A stretch of DNA of 13,820 bases, from the NCBI GenBank assembly GCA_030037105.1, contig JASHRY010000204.1, positions 1 to 13,820 on the forward strand. The letters run 5' to 3'. The stretch's first letter is position 1, and every line of letters begins with the position of its first letter. This DNA is from Xanthobacteraceae bacterium. GTDB lineage: Bacteria > Pseudomonadota > Alphaproteobacteria > Rhizobiales > Xanthobacteraceae. Positions 8,330-13,820 of the stretch are shown in pieces. Below the pieces are notes generated by a model. That model did no database searches. It worked only from the letters and a program-made list of their open reading frames with translations, and had not been told where the DNA came from. A program made the translations under genes and the position numbers.

Positions 8330-9463
8330 ATGGCGTTTGAACCCACAGCCAAATCCTCGGAATTCTCGCTGACCAGCGTACCGGCGTTCTGGCCGATGGC
8401 TATGGCGGCCTCGCTCGCCGAGCAGGGGATGGAGCTTTACGCCAAGAACCTCAAATTCGTCGAGGAAGAGATCAAGATCCACGACGATTTGCGCCCGGAC
8501 TTGGCGACGGCCAACACGGTGCGGCTTGATCTGCGCACCATGAGGCTGCGCGATTACGGCAAGGAGGACGGCATCCCGACCTTGATCGATGCGCCGCATG
8601 CCGGGCACACCGCCATGATCGCCGACTATCACAAGGGCCAGAGCCTGGTCGAGACGCTGCTTGCAAACGGCATCAGCCACGTCGCGCTAACCGACTGGAA
8701 GCCGGCAACCTCCGACATGAAGGACTTCGAGATCGACAATTATCTCGAAGAGATGGTGGTTGTCATCGACGACCTCGGCGGCCGCGTCAACCTTGTCGGC
8801 CTCTGCCAGGGCGGCTGGGTTTCGGCGATGATCGCCTCGCGCTTCCCCGAAAAGATGAATTCGCTGGTGCTAGCGGGCGCGCCGATCGACACCGACGCCG
8901 GTAACGGACCGATCAAGCGCATGGTTCATCAATCTCCAATGTCGTTTTATGAGGAGCTGGTTACGCTCGGTGGCGGAGTGATGAAGGGGAGATTCATGCT
9001 GCAGGGCTGGAAGAACATGCATCCCGAGCAGCATTATATCCAAGAGCACATCGATCTCTACGAGCGCATCGGCGACCCGGACTATTTGGCTAAAGAAGAG
9101 ACCTTCGAAAGCTGGTACGAAAATCCGATCGACCTGCCGGGACGCTGGTATCTCCAGGTGATCAAGCAACTGTTCAAGGAGAATCGACTCGCCAAGGGAA
9201 CTTTCGTCGGCCTTGGTCGCCGCCTAAACCTGAAGAACGTGATCTGCCCGGTGTACTTGCTTGCCGGCGAGTCCGATGACATCACCACCAAGGAGCAGGT
9301 CTTCGACGCCGAAAAATACCTCGGCACGCCGAACGGCAAGATCGAGAAGAAGCTCGTGCCCGGCGGCCACATCGGCCTGTTCATGGGCGCGCGCACGCTG
9401 CACGAAGCCTGGCCTGCAATCGCGCGCTGGATCGTGGCGGCAACGCCTACCGGCCGCGGCTGA
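8330..9463 (+). CDS. PhaC-like alpha/beta hydrolase (polyhydroxyalkanoate synthase-related)
   Basis: A 377-residue alpha/beta-hydrolase-fold protein with features of polyhydroxyalkanoate synthases. The nucleophile elbow is GLCQGGW with cysteine C159 in place of the usual lipase serine. The acid is in LLAGESDDIT (D316), and the histidine is H347 in PGGHIGLF. The Cys-Asp-His triad and the short length resemble class III PhaC. However, no PhaE partner, phasin, phaA or phaB gene is nearby, and the long N-terminal domain of class I enzymes is missing. It starts 24 bases after the ATPase stop, so it is probably the last gene of the same operon. The ribosome binding site before ATG 8330 is weak. It may be a genuine PHA synthase, a depolymerase-like or thioesterase-like relative, or an acyl-CoA-handling enzyme tied to the Pta-AckA route. 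The fold and triad are well supported; the reaction is not. Confidence 0.8.
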   Translation: MAFEPTAKSSEFSLTSVPAFWPMAMAASLAEQGMELYAKNLKFVEEEIKIHDDLRPDLATANTVRLDLRTMRLRDYGKEDGIPTLIDAPHAGHTAMIADYHKGQSLVETLLANGISHVALTDWKPATSDMKDFEIDNYLEEMVVVIDDLGGRVNLVGLCQGGWVSAMIASRFPEKMNSLVLAGAPIDTDAGNGPIKRMVHQSPMSFYEELVTLGGGVMKGRFMLQGWKNMHPEQHYIQEHIDLYERIGDPDYLAKEETFESWYENPIDLPGRWYLQVIKQLFKENRLAKGTFVGLGRRLNLKNVICPVYLLAGESDDITTKEQVFDAEKYLGTPNGKIEKKLVPGGHIGLFMGARTLHEAWPAIARWIVAATPTGRG

Positions 9464-9685
9464 ACTGGAGCGGTGCCTGCGGACGGCTTCCGCTTGACGG
9501 AATCGGCAGCCGGCGACGGCCCGTTACTGGGGGTGACCCTGTGGTCGAGTCGCCGAAATTTACGCGGCGTTAACTGCCCGCGGCAAATTCACGCCAGCTC
9601 GCTCCGGCAGCAGTCCGATCGCGTGATCCGCAAGCGATTTTGCAATCTTTTCCGTCCCATAGTCGGCGCGAACAAGGATGACGCC
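9464..9685. other. Intergenic region before the cyclic-di-GMP gene
   Basis: The 222 bases contain a weak stem-loop soon after the PhaC-like stop (TTCCG 9488-9492 with CGGAA 9498-9502) without a T-run. From 9560 to 9685 the minus strand reads as plausible protein ending in TAA, possibly the leftover 3' end of a lost gene. No clear promoter was found for the gene that follows. Confidence 0.35.
9674..9678 (+). promoter_or_regulatory. Ribosome binding site choosing the GTG start at 9686
   Basis: AAGGA lies seven bases before GTG 9686. The alternative GTG 9701 has GGGAG only four bases upstream. The ATG at 9473 would add 71 residues of non-protein-like sequence before the first membrane helix. 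Confidence 0.55.
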
Positions 9686-11965
9686 GTGGGTGGGAGCGCA
9701 GTGACTTCGGCGCAACGGCGAATCGCCGAGGAGCGCAAATGGCCGCGCTGGGACCAGGCACGCCCGCACCTGATCCTGCTGATCGGCGCGATCGTCGCCG
9801 CGGCAATCGTCGGCGTCGTCGTCGCCGTGCTGATCTCCACGCGCCACGCGGACGAGGTTTCGCTCAATCGCGAGCGGCAACTGATCCAGCAGGCCATCGC
9901 CGATCGCGGCGTGCGCGTGTTGCGTGAAGTCGAAAGCGTCGCCGCGACCGAGCAGGCCACCCGCGCAATCCGCCTCGATGACGATCGGCAGTGGGTCGCG
10001 CGCAATGTCGGAAATTGGTTGCAGGCCTTTTTCGGCCACGACGTCGTCGTGGTCTTCGACGGCTCCGACCAGGTCGAATACGCGCTGTCCCGCTCCGGCG
10101 ATACCGGCGCCATCGATCTCAATGCCGAGCTTGCCGGCAGCCTCGATCTTCTGCGCGGGCGTCGGACCGCGGTGTCGAGCGGCGCTCTCCCCGTTGCCGT
10201 CGCGCAAGATCCAGTAAGATCCGGCCGGCGCGCGGCACTGATCCAGCAGTTCATGAACAGGCCGGCAATCGTCGCGGCGGTGGCGGTCGGTTCCGACAGC
10301 GACCTTGCACGCGGCAACGAGCACGCGCCGATCGTGATCTCCGTCAAATATATCGACGACGACATGCTGGCCGAGATCGGCAGCCGGCTGCAATTGCCCG
10401 GGCTACACAGCATCGACGCCGCGGCAGCGCCGGGCGGCGGGCGGAGCGTCGCGATTGTCGACGCCCGCGGCGGCACGATCGCCCGCCTGGCCTGGAAGCG
10501 GGCCGGCCGCGACGGCGCGATCGTGGCGAACGTGATCCCTTTCATCGCCGCGGCGGTCGCCGGCTTCGCGCTCCTCCTCGGCCTGGTGATACGCTACATG
10601 CGACGGACGGCGCGCACGATCGCCGCCGGCGAAACGCGACTGCGTCACCTCGCCCTGCACGATCCGGTCTGCGGCTTGCCCAACCGCATCTATTTCAGCG
10701 AGCGGCTGGAGACCGTCATCGAGGAGGTACGCCGCGGCGGCCCCTCGGGGGCCGTGTTCTACGTCGATCTCGATCATTTCAAGGACGTCAACGATACGCT
10801 CGGGCATCATATCGGCGACGAACTCATTCACGACGTCACCCGACGCTTGAGCCGAATCTTGCGCGGCGATGATCTCGTCGCCCGCCTCGGCGGCGACGAG
10901 TTCGCCATCATCACCACCTGCAACTCCGACTCCTATTCGCTGCAGGCGATCGCCGGACGCATCATCGCCGCCGTCTGTGCGCCCTACTCGATCAACGGCC
11001 ATAACATCGTCATCGGCGCCAGCATCGGCATCGCCGTCATCGATCGCCGCGCCCACGACGCCGGCGACATCTTGCGCTACGCCGACATGGCGCTTTACCG
11101 CGCCAAGAACGAGGGCCGCAACCGGGCTTGTATCTACGACGCGGCCATGGATGCCGCCCTCTCGCACCGCAAGCTGTTGGAAGGCGATCTGCTGCAGGCG
11201 ATCCGCAACGAGGGTCTCAATGCCGTCTATCAGCCGATCGTCAACGCCAGCGGCGACAAAATGATCGGCGTCGAAGCGTTGGCGCGCTGGATCCACCCGG
11301 TCGCCGGCGACATTCCGCCCGCGGATTTCATTCCAATTGCCGAGCACTCCGACCTCATTGTCGAACTCGGGCAGTGGATGCTGCGCCGCGCGTGTCTCGA
11401 CGGCCGGGCTTGGCCGGGATTGACCGTCGCCGTTAACGTCTCGCCGCTGCAATTCCGTCGCTCCGATTTCGTCGATGTGGTCGAGCGCATTTTGGAGGAG
11501 GCCGATTTCGATCCCAGCCGTCTCGAACTGGAGATCACCGAGAGCACGCTCATTGGCAACCTGGAAACGGCGGAGCTGTCGATGCTGCGTCTTAAAGCCA
11601 TCGGCGTGCACTTCGCACTCGACGATTTCGGCACCGGCTATTCGAGCCTGCTCTATCTGCGGCGTTTCCCGTTCGACAGGCTCAAGATCGATACGAGCTT
11701 CGTCCGCAACATCGAGACGGCGCCCGACGCCGTGGCCATCGTCCATGCGATCGTCAGCCTCGGCCGCGGGCTCGGCATGCGGGTGACCGCCGAGGGCGTG
11801 GAGAACGCCGAGCAACATCTGTTCCTGCGCGCCGCGGGCGTCCACGCCGTGCAGGGCTTCCGCTTCGGCCGGCCGGGCCCGGCGGCCGAGATCAACATGC
11901 GCCTCGCTTCCCCCGACAAATACCACGTCGGCAGCCCCGACCAGGAAGTCGCGCTCGCGAGCTGA
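9686..11965 (+). CDS. Membrane CHASE4-GGDEF-EAL cyclic-di-GMP synthase/phosphodiesterase
   Basis: Signalling protein that makes and/or breaks the second messenger cyclic di-GMP in response to an external cue. With the preferred GTG start it has 759 residues. A transmembrane helix lies at about 27-49. A periplasmic domain follows (about 50-276) that resembles the CHASE4 sensor fold in size and in segments such as [24 protein letters not shown] second helix is at about 277-304. The GGDEF domain has an intact active site (RLGGDEF, 402-406) and an intact inhibitory site R393-G-D-D396 exactly five residues upstream. The EAL domain has E530 of [31 protein letters not shown] (D646, D647), DRLKID and VTAEGVE, all expected of an active phosphodiesterase. 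Both activities therefore look possible, with the sensor or GTP level setting the balance. It appears to be a single-gene unit. Confidence 0.92.
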   Translation: MGGSAVTSAQRRIAEERKWPRWDQARPHLILLIGAIVAAAIVGVVVAVLISTRHADEVSLNRERQLIQQAIADRGVRVLREVESVAATEQATRAIRLDDDRQWVARNVGNWLQAFFGHDVVVVFDGSDQVEYALSRSGDTGAIDLNAELAGSLDLLRGRRTAVSSGALPVAVAQDPVRSGRRAALIQQFMNRPAIVAAVAVGSDSDLARGNEHAPIVISVKYIDDDMLAEIGSRLQLPGLHSIDAAAAPGGGRSVAIVDARGGTIARLAWKRAGRDGAIVANVIPFIAAAVAGFALLLGLVIRYMRRTARTIAAGETRLRHLALHDPVCGLPNRIYFSERLETVIEEVRRGGPSGAVFYVDLDHFKDVNDTLGHHIGDELIHDVTRRLSRILRGDDLVARLGGDEFAIITTCNSDSYSLQAIAGRIIAAVCAPYSINGHNIVIGASIGIAVIDRRAHDAGDILRYADMALYRAKNEGRNRACIYDAAMDAALSHRKLLEGDLLQAIRNEGLNAVYQPIVNASGDKMIGVEALARWIHPVAGDIPPADFIPIAEHSDLIVELGQWMLRRACLDGRAWPGLTVAVNVSPLQFRRSDFVDVVERILEEADFDPSRLELEITESTLIGNLETAELSMLRLKAIGVHFALDDFGTGYSSLLYLRRFPFDRLKIDTSFVRNIETAPDAVAIVHAIVSLGRGLGMRVTAEGVENAEQHLFLRAAGVHAVQGFRFGRPGPAAEINMRLASPDKYHVGSPDQEVALAS

Positions 11966-11972
11966 ACGCGCG

Positions 11973-12000
11973 ACCCTCTCCCCGCATGCGGAGAGAGGTG
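11973..12000. repeat. Rhizobial intergenic palindrome (CTCTCCCCGC/GCGGAGAGAG type)
   Basis: Bases 11975-11998 form a near-perfect palindrome of two 12-base arms centred on GCATGC, with one A/C mismatch. It starts nine bases after the cyclic-di-GMP gene stop. From general knowledge, CCTCTCCCC..GGGGAGAGG palindromes of this type are scattered through intergenic DNA of Bradyrhizobium and relatives. They often yield spurious SPHAGRG-like peptides, and the minus strand here reads LSPHAGRG. It may help terminate the upstream transcript, though no T-run follows. An ATG inside it (11986) is in frame with the dehydrogenase but is not the likely start. Confidence 0.7.
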
Positions 12001-12021
12001 ATATTCCCTTCGGCGATGCAG

Positions 12022-12027
12022 AGGGAG
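12022..12027 (+). promoter_or_regulatory. Ribosome binding site of the dehydrogenase gene
   Basis: AGGGAG ends six bases before ATG 12034, favouring that start over the in-frame ATGs at 11986 and 12016. Confidence 0.6.
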
Positions 12028-12033
12028 ACGCCG

Positions 12034-12780
12034 ATGCCCGCGCAGAAAATCGCGTTGGTGACGGGAGCCGGCAGCGGAATCGGCAGGGCCGCCGTGCTCG
12101 CGCTCGCGCGCGGGGGGTTTGCGGTCGTGCTCGCCGGCCGGCGCCGGGAAAAGCTCGACGCGGTGGCGAAGGAGGCGGGCGGCGCAACGCTGGTGGTGCC
12201 GACCGATATCAAAGAGCCGGCGGCGATCCGCGCGCTGTTCGCCAAGACCAAAGACGCTTTCGGCCGGCTCGACCTCCTGTTCAACAATGCCGGGATCAGC
12301 ATGCGCGGCACGTCCATCGAGGAGATTCCCCTGGAGCGGTGGCAGGCCGTCGTCGCCACCAATCTGACCGGCGTGTTCCTGTGCACTCAGGAAGCGATCA
12401 AGATCATGAAGGCGCAGGATCCGCGCGGCGGCCGTATCATCAACAACGGCTCGATCTCGGCGCACACGCCGCGCCCGGGCACCGCCGCCTACACCGCGAC
12501 CAAGCACGCCGTGACCGGCCTGACCAAGCAGACCGCGCTCGATTGCCGCAATTACGATATTTGCTGCGGCCAGATCGACATCGGCAACGCCGCGACCCCG
12601 CTCACCGAAAAAATGGCCGAAGGAATGCTGCAAGCCGATGGTCGCACCGTGCCGGAAGCGCGCATGAACGTCGAGGATGTCGGCCGCGCCGTGGCTTACA
12701 TGGCGAGCCTGCCGCTCGATGCCAACGTGCTGTTCATGACGGTGATGGCGAACAAGATGCCGTTCGTCGGCCGGGGATAA
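12034..12780 (+). CDS. Short-chain dehydrogenase/reductase (SDR), classical type
   Basis: Probable cytoplasmic NAD(P)-dependent oxidoreductase acting on a hydroxyl or keto group; the substrate is unknown. The 248 residues are standard for classical SDRs. The cofactor loop is TGAGSGIG at residues 10-17, and NNAG is at 84-87. The catalytic serine is S140 in [13 protein letters not shown], and the Tyr-Lys pair is Y153 and K157 in YTATK. An RR pair after the second strand (AGRRREK) suggests a preference for NADPH. The C-terminal [14 protein letters not shown] is typical of a conserved rhizobial SDR subgroup without an assigned role. The start is set by the ribosome binding site and by homology beginning at [12 protein letters not shown]. 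The gene converges on the minus-strand gene that follows, with 15 bases between the stops and no visible terminator. Confidence 0.92.
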   Translation: MPAQKIALVTGAGSGIGRAAVLALARGGFAVVLAGRRREKLDAVAKEAGGATLVVPTDIKEPAAIRALFAKTKDAFGRLDLLFNNAGISMRGTSIEEIPLERWQAVVATNLTGVFLCTQEAIKIMKAQDPRGGRIINNGSISAHTPRPGTAAYTATKHAVTGLTKQTALDCRNYDICCGQIDIGNAATPLTEKMAEGMLQADGRTVPEARMNVEDVGRAVAYMASLPLDANVLFMTVMANKMPFVGRG

Positions 12781-12795
12781 CGCGCGCATTACCGG

Positions 12796-13200
12796 CTAAT
12801 CGACCGCTGTCACCTTGACCTTGGCGCCGGCCCGCACCCTCGCAAGCATCTTCACGTCTTCCAGCGCCTTCGCCCAGATGTTGCAGGGGCTCGCGAGCCG
12901 CGTTTCGTCGCCTTTCGAGATCGGCGTGCGGCCGAAGCCGATGGCGATCGCATGACCCTCGGGCCAATAAGCAATTTCGCCCGGCACAACCACCGCGCGT
13001 GCATTCTTCTCGCGCGCGAGCCCGCCACCCTGCGCCCGCTCGCGGGGAAGGATAGAGAGCGGGATTTCGAAATAGACCTCCTCGCCCCAGGTGAGCGCTG
13101 ATGCCGTGATCGGAAGCGCCGCAGCAAGCGCTTTCGCGGTCGGCGTGTCGAGAGTCTCGGCGTCAAGCGTCAATACGCCAAAATCGAAGCGGATGCGCAT
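12796..13200 (-). CDS. Cyclophilin-like fold protein (TM1367/DUF369-like)
   Basis: A 134-residue cytoplasmic protein with no signal peptide. The segment [17 protein letters not shown] followed by RTPIS is characteristic of the Cyclophil_like family, in which a beta-barrel resembles cyclophilin. Family members generally lack demonstrated peptidyl-prolyl isomerase activity, so function is unknown. ATG 13198-13200 is preceded by only a weak AGG, twelve bases away. A perfect TATAAT on the minus strand at 13257-13262 lies about 60 bases upstream and could be its -10 element. It is on the same strand as, and 99 bases downstream of, the Usg-family gene, so co-transcription is possible, with the heptad inverted repeat in between. 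Its stop nearly meets that of the plus-strand dehydrogenase. Confidence 0.75.
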   Translation of the reverse strand: MRIRFDFGVLTLDAETLDTPTAKALAAALPITASALTWGEEVYFEIPLSILPRERAQGGGLAREKNARAVVVPGEIAYWPEGHAIAIGFGRTPISKGDETRLASPCNIWAKALEDVKMLARVRAGAKVKVTAVD

Positions 13201-13216
13201 GGGTGAAGCAGACCTA

Positions 13217-13297
13217 CAGAGGACGGAGGACGGACGACAGATAGCTCGACACTTGCATTATATATTCCGTGGTCCGTTGTCCGTGGTCGGTCGTCTG
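13217..13297. repeat. Imperfect inverted repeat built of GGACGGA-like heptads
   Basis: The arm 13217-13241 and the arm 13273-13297 are inverted copies, matching at 19 of 25 positions, with a 31-base A/T-rich loop. Each arm is made of seven-base units (GAGGACG, GAGGACG, GACGACA; on the opposite strand GACGACC, GACCACG, GACAACG). The element fills most of the gap between the two minus-strand genes. It could fold in RNA as a terminator-like or processing structure, or be a small mobile palindromic repeat. Confidence 0.55.
13257..13262 (-). promoter_or_regulatory. Candidate -10 element in the repeat loop
   Basis: A perfect TATAAT on the minus strand lies in the loop of the heptad repeat, upstream of the cyclophilin-like gene. 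No TTGACA-like -35 is visible 16-18 bases further upstream, so promoter activity is uncertain. Confidence 0.3.
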
Positions 13298-13299
13298 GT

Positions 13300-13569
13300 T
13301 TAGTGAAGCCGAAACTCGCCGTCGATCGCGCGGATCTCGGCCGGCTTGATCAGCCGCGCATGCGCAACCGTCACCGAATAAAGCGAACCGTCAAGAGTCT
13401 CCAGCCAGAAACTGAGGAATTTGTTCAGTACCGGGAACACCGGGCAGAGGTCGTAATCCTGCCAGACATAAGTCTGCAGCAGCCAGGGATGATCGGGTCG
13501 TCGATAGAGGATATTGGCCGTAGTCAATCCGAAACCTTCGAGCTGCCGGCGAAAGTCTTGCGCAACCAT
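13300..13569 (-). CDS. usg: Usg-family protein
   Basis: Small cytoplasmic protein of 89 residues with the conserved Usg pattern: DFRRQLEGFGLTTANILYR, PDHPWLLQTYVWQDYDL, P.FP.L..FL.FW and SVTVAHARLIKPAEIRAIDGEF. The family is widespread in Alphaproteobacteria. Its name comes from genes found upstream of unrelated loci, and I know of no established biochemical role. I chose ATG 13567-13569 because a perfect GGAGG (plus-strand 13575-13579) lies five bases upstream and homologs begin with M(V/I)..DF. A longer reading from 13614 adds 15 residues without a ribosome binding site. It is probably the first gene of a short minus-strand unit, with the cyclophilin-like gene behind it. Confidence 0.85.
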   Translation of the reverse strand: MVAQDFRRQLEGFGLTTANILYRRPDHPWLLQTYVWQDYDLCPVFPVLNKFLSFWLETLDGSLYSVTVAHARLIKPAEIRAIDGEFRLH

Positions 13570-13573
13570 AGCG

Positions 13574-13579
13574 TCCTCC
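13574..13579 (-). promoter_or_regulatory. Ribosome binding site of usg
   Basis: The minus strand reads GGAGGA, with GGAGG five bases before ATG 13569. This decides the start against the longer in-frame option at 13614. Confidence 0.7.
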
Positions 13580-13621
13580 GTTCCACGGAAACTGTTCAAG
13601 ACTCGCTCCTTCATTGCAAGC

Positions 13622-13651
13622 TTTAAAAGTGAAGAACTTGTTCATTTTCAA
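13622..13651 (-). promoter_or_regulatory. Candidate promoter of usg
   Basis: On the minus strand TTGAAA (13646-13651) and TTTAAA (13622-13627) are separated by 18 bases, a fair sigma-70-like pair in a locally A/T-rich stretch about 50 bases before the start codon. A perfect palindrome, GAACAAGTTC (13634-13643), lies in the spacer and might be an operator. Confidence 0.4.
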
Positions 13652-13723
13652 GGCTTTAGCAGCATTTTCGGTTTGTTGCTAACAGTCCTGGGCGGCTCGC
13701 TCCTCAATCAACCGGCCCTCATT

Positions 13724-13775
13724 GGAATGGTTTCCCTGGAAATGTCGGCGGAATGGTTTCCCTGGGAATGTCGGC
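13724..13775. repeat. Tandem 26-base direct repeat, possible mobile-element end
   Basis: Two adjacent copies of a 26-base unit beginning GGAATGGTTTCCCTGG and ending AATGTCGGC (13724-13749 and 13750-13775) differ at a single base, the 17th. Short multiple repeats like this are typical of transposase-binding ends of IS21-type insertion sequences, and from memory the GGAAATGTCGG core resembles such ends. The transposase would lie to the right of the window. A TGTTGCTAACA palindrome at 13674-13684 is a possible element tip. Confidence 0.5.
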
Positions 13776-13820
13776 CGATTTTATCCATGGCAGAACGCAG
13801 ACGACTGGCGTCCGCCAAAA

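Noticed and set aside
9473..9685. ATG start at 9473 for the cyclic-di-GMP protein
   Set aside because: The extra 71 residues are not protein-like, and GTG 9686 has a well-placed AAGGA.
10403..12187. 594-codon minus-strand open frame opposite the cyclic-di-GMP gene
   Set aside because: A shadow of the GGDEF-EAL coding sequence; it has no recognisable domain and runs through the intergenic palindrome.
13787..13820. ATG followed by MAERRRLASAK at the right edge, a possible transposase start
   Set aside because: Only eleven codons are visible and no ribosome binding site precedes it, so a gene cannot be claimed.

Overview
The window looks like a chromosomal segment of a GC-rich alphaproteobacterium, most likely Hyphomicrobiales (Bradyrhizobium/Xanthobacteraceae-like). 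The evidence is the consistently G/C-rich third codon positions, a Usg-family gene (typical of Alphaproteobacteria), the CTCTCC..GGAGAG intergenic palindrome common in rhizobial genomes, and the subfamilies of the SDR and Pta/AckA proteins. No RNA gene, CRISPR array, phage or defence gene was seen.

Layout. (1) Positions 1-3216, plus strand: a fatty-acid beta-oxidation pair. It holds the 3' part of an ACAD10/11-type acyl-CoA dehydrogenase, then a fused enoyl-CoA hydratase/3-hydroxyacyl-CoA dehydrogenase. (2) 3217-3663: a 447-base gap without a convincing gene. It carries a candidate FNR/FixK-type box and a GC-rich stem-loop close to the next start codon. (3) 3664-9463, plus strand: four tightly spaced genes that read as one operon: a phosphate acetyl/butyryltransferase, an acetate kinase (GTGA overlap), a P3A proton-exporting ATPase and a PhaC-like alpha/beta hydrolase with a Cys-Asp-His triad. 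(4) 9686-11965: a membrane-anchored CHASE4-GGDEF-EAL cyclic-di-GMP protein, best started at a GTG. (5) 12034-12780: a short-chain dehydrogenase preceded by a rhizobial palindrome. (6) On the minus strand, a cyclophilin-like-fold protein (12796-13200) and a Usg-family protein (13300-13569). They are separated by an imperfect inverted repeat of GGACGGA-like heptads that has a perfect TATAAT in its loop. (7) The right edge carries a tandem 26-base repeat (13724-13775) that looks like the end of a mobile element entering the next segment.

How the genes may work together. The first block makes acetyl-CoA. The four-gene block could dispose of acyl-CoA in two ways: conversion to an acyl phosphate and then ATP plus acid (Pta-AckA), or use by the PhaC-like enzyme. 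The ATPase would spend ATP to export the protons that come with acid formation. This is an inference from gene order and families. The candidate FNR/FixK box would fit oxygen-limited expression but is unproven. Most of the window is ordinary metabolism. The acyl-phosphate/proton-pump/PhaC-like cassette and the repeat elements at the right are the parts worth a second look; I see no clear new defence or mobile system.
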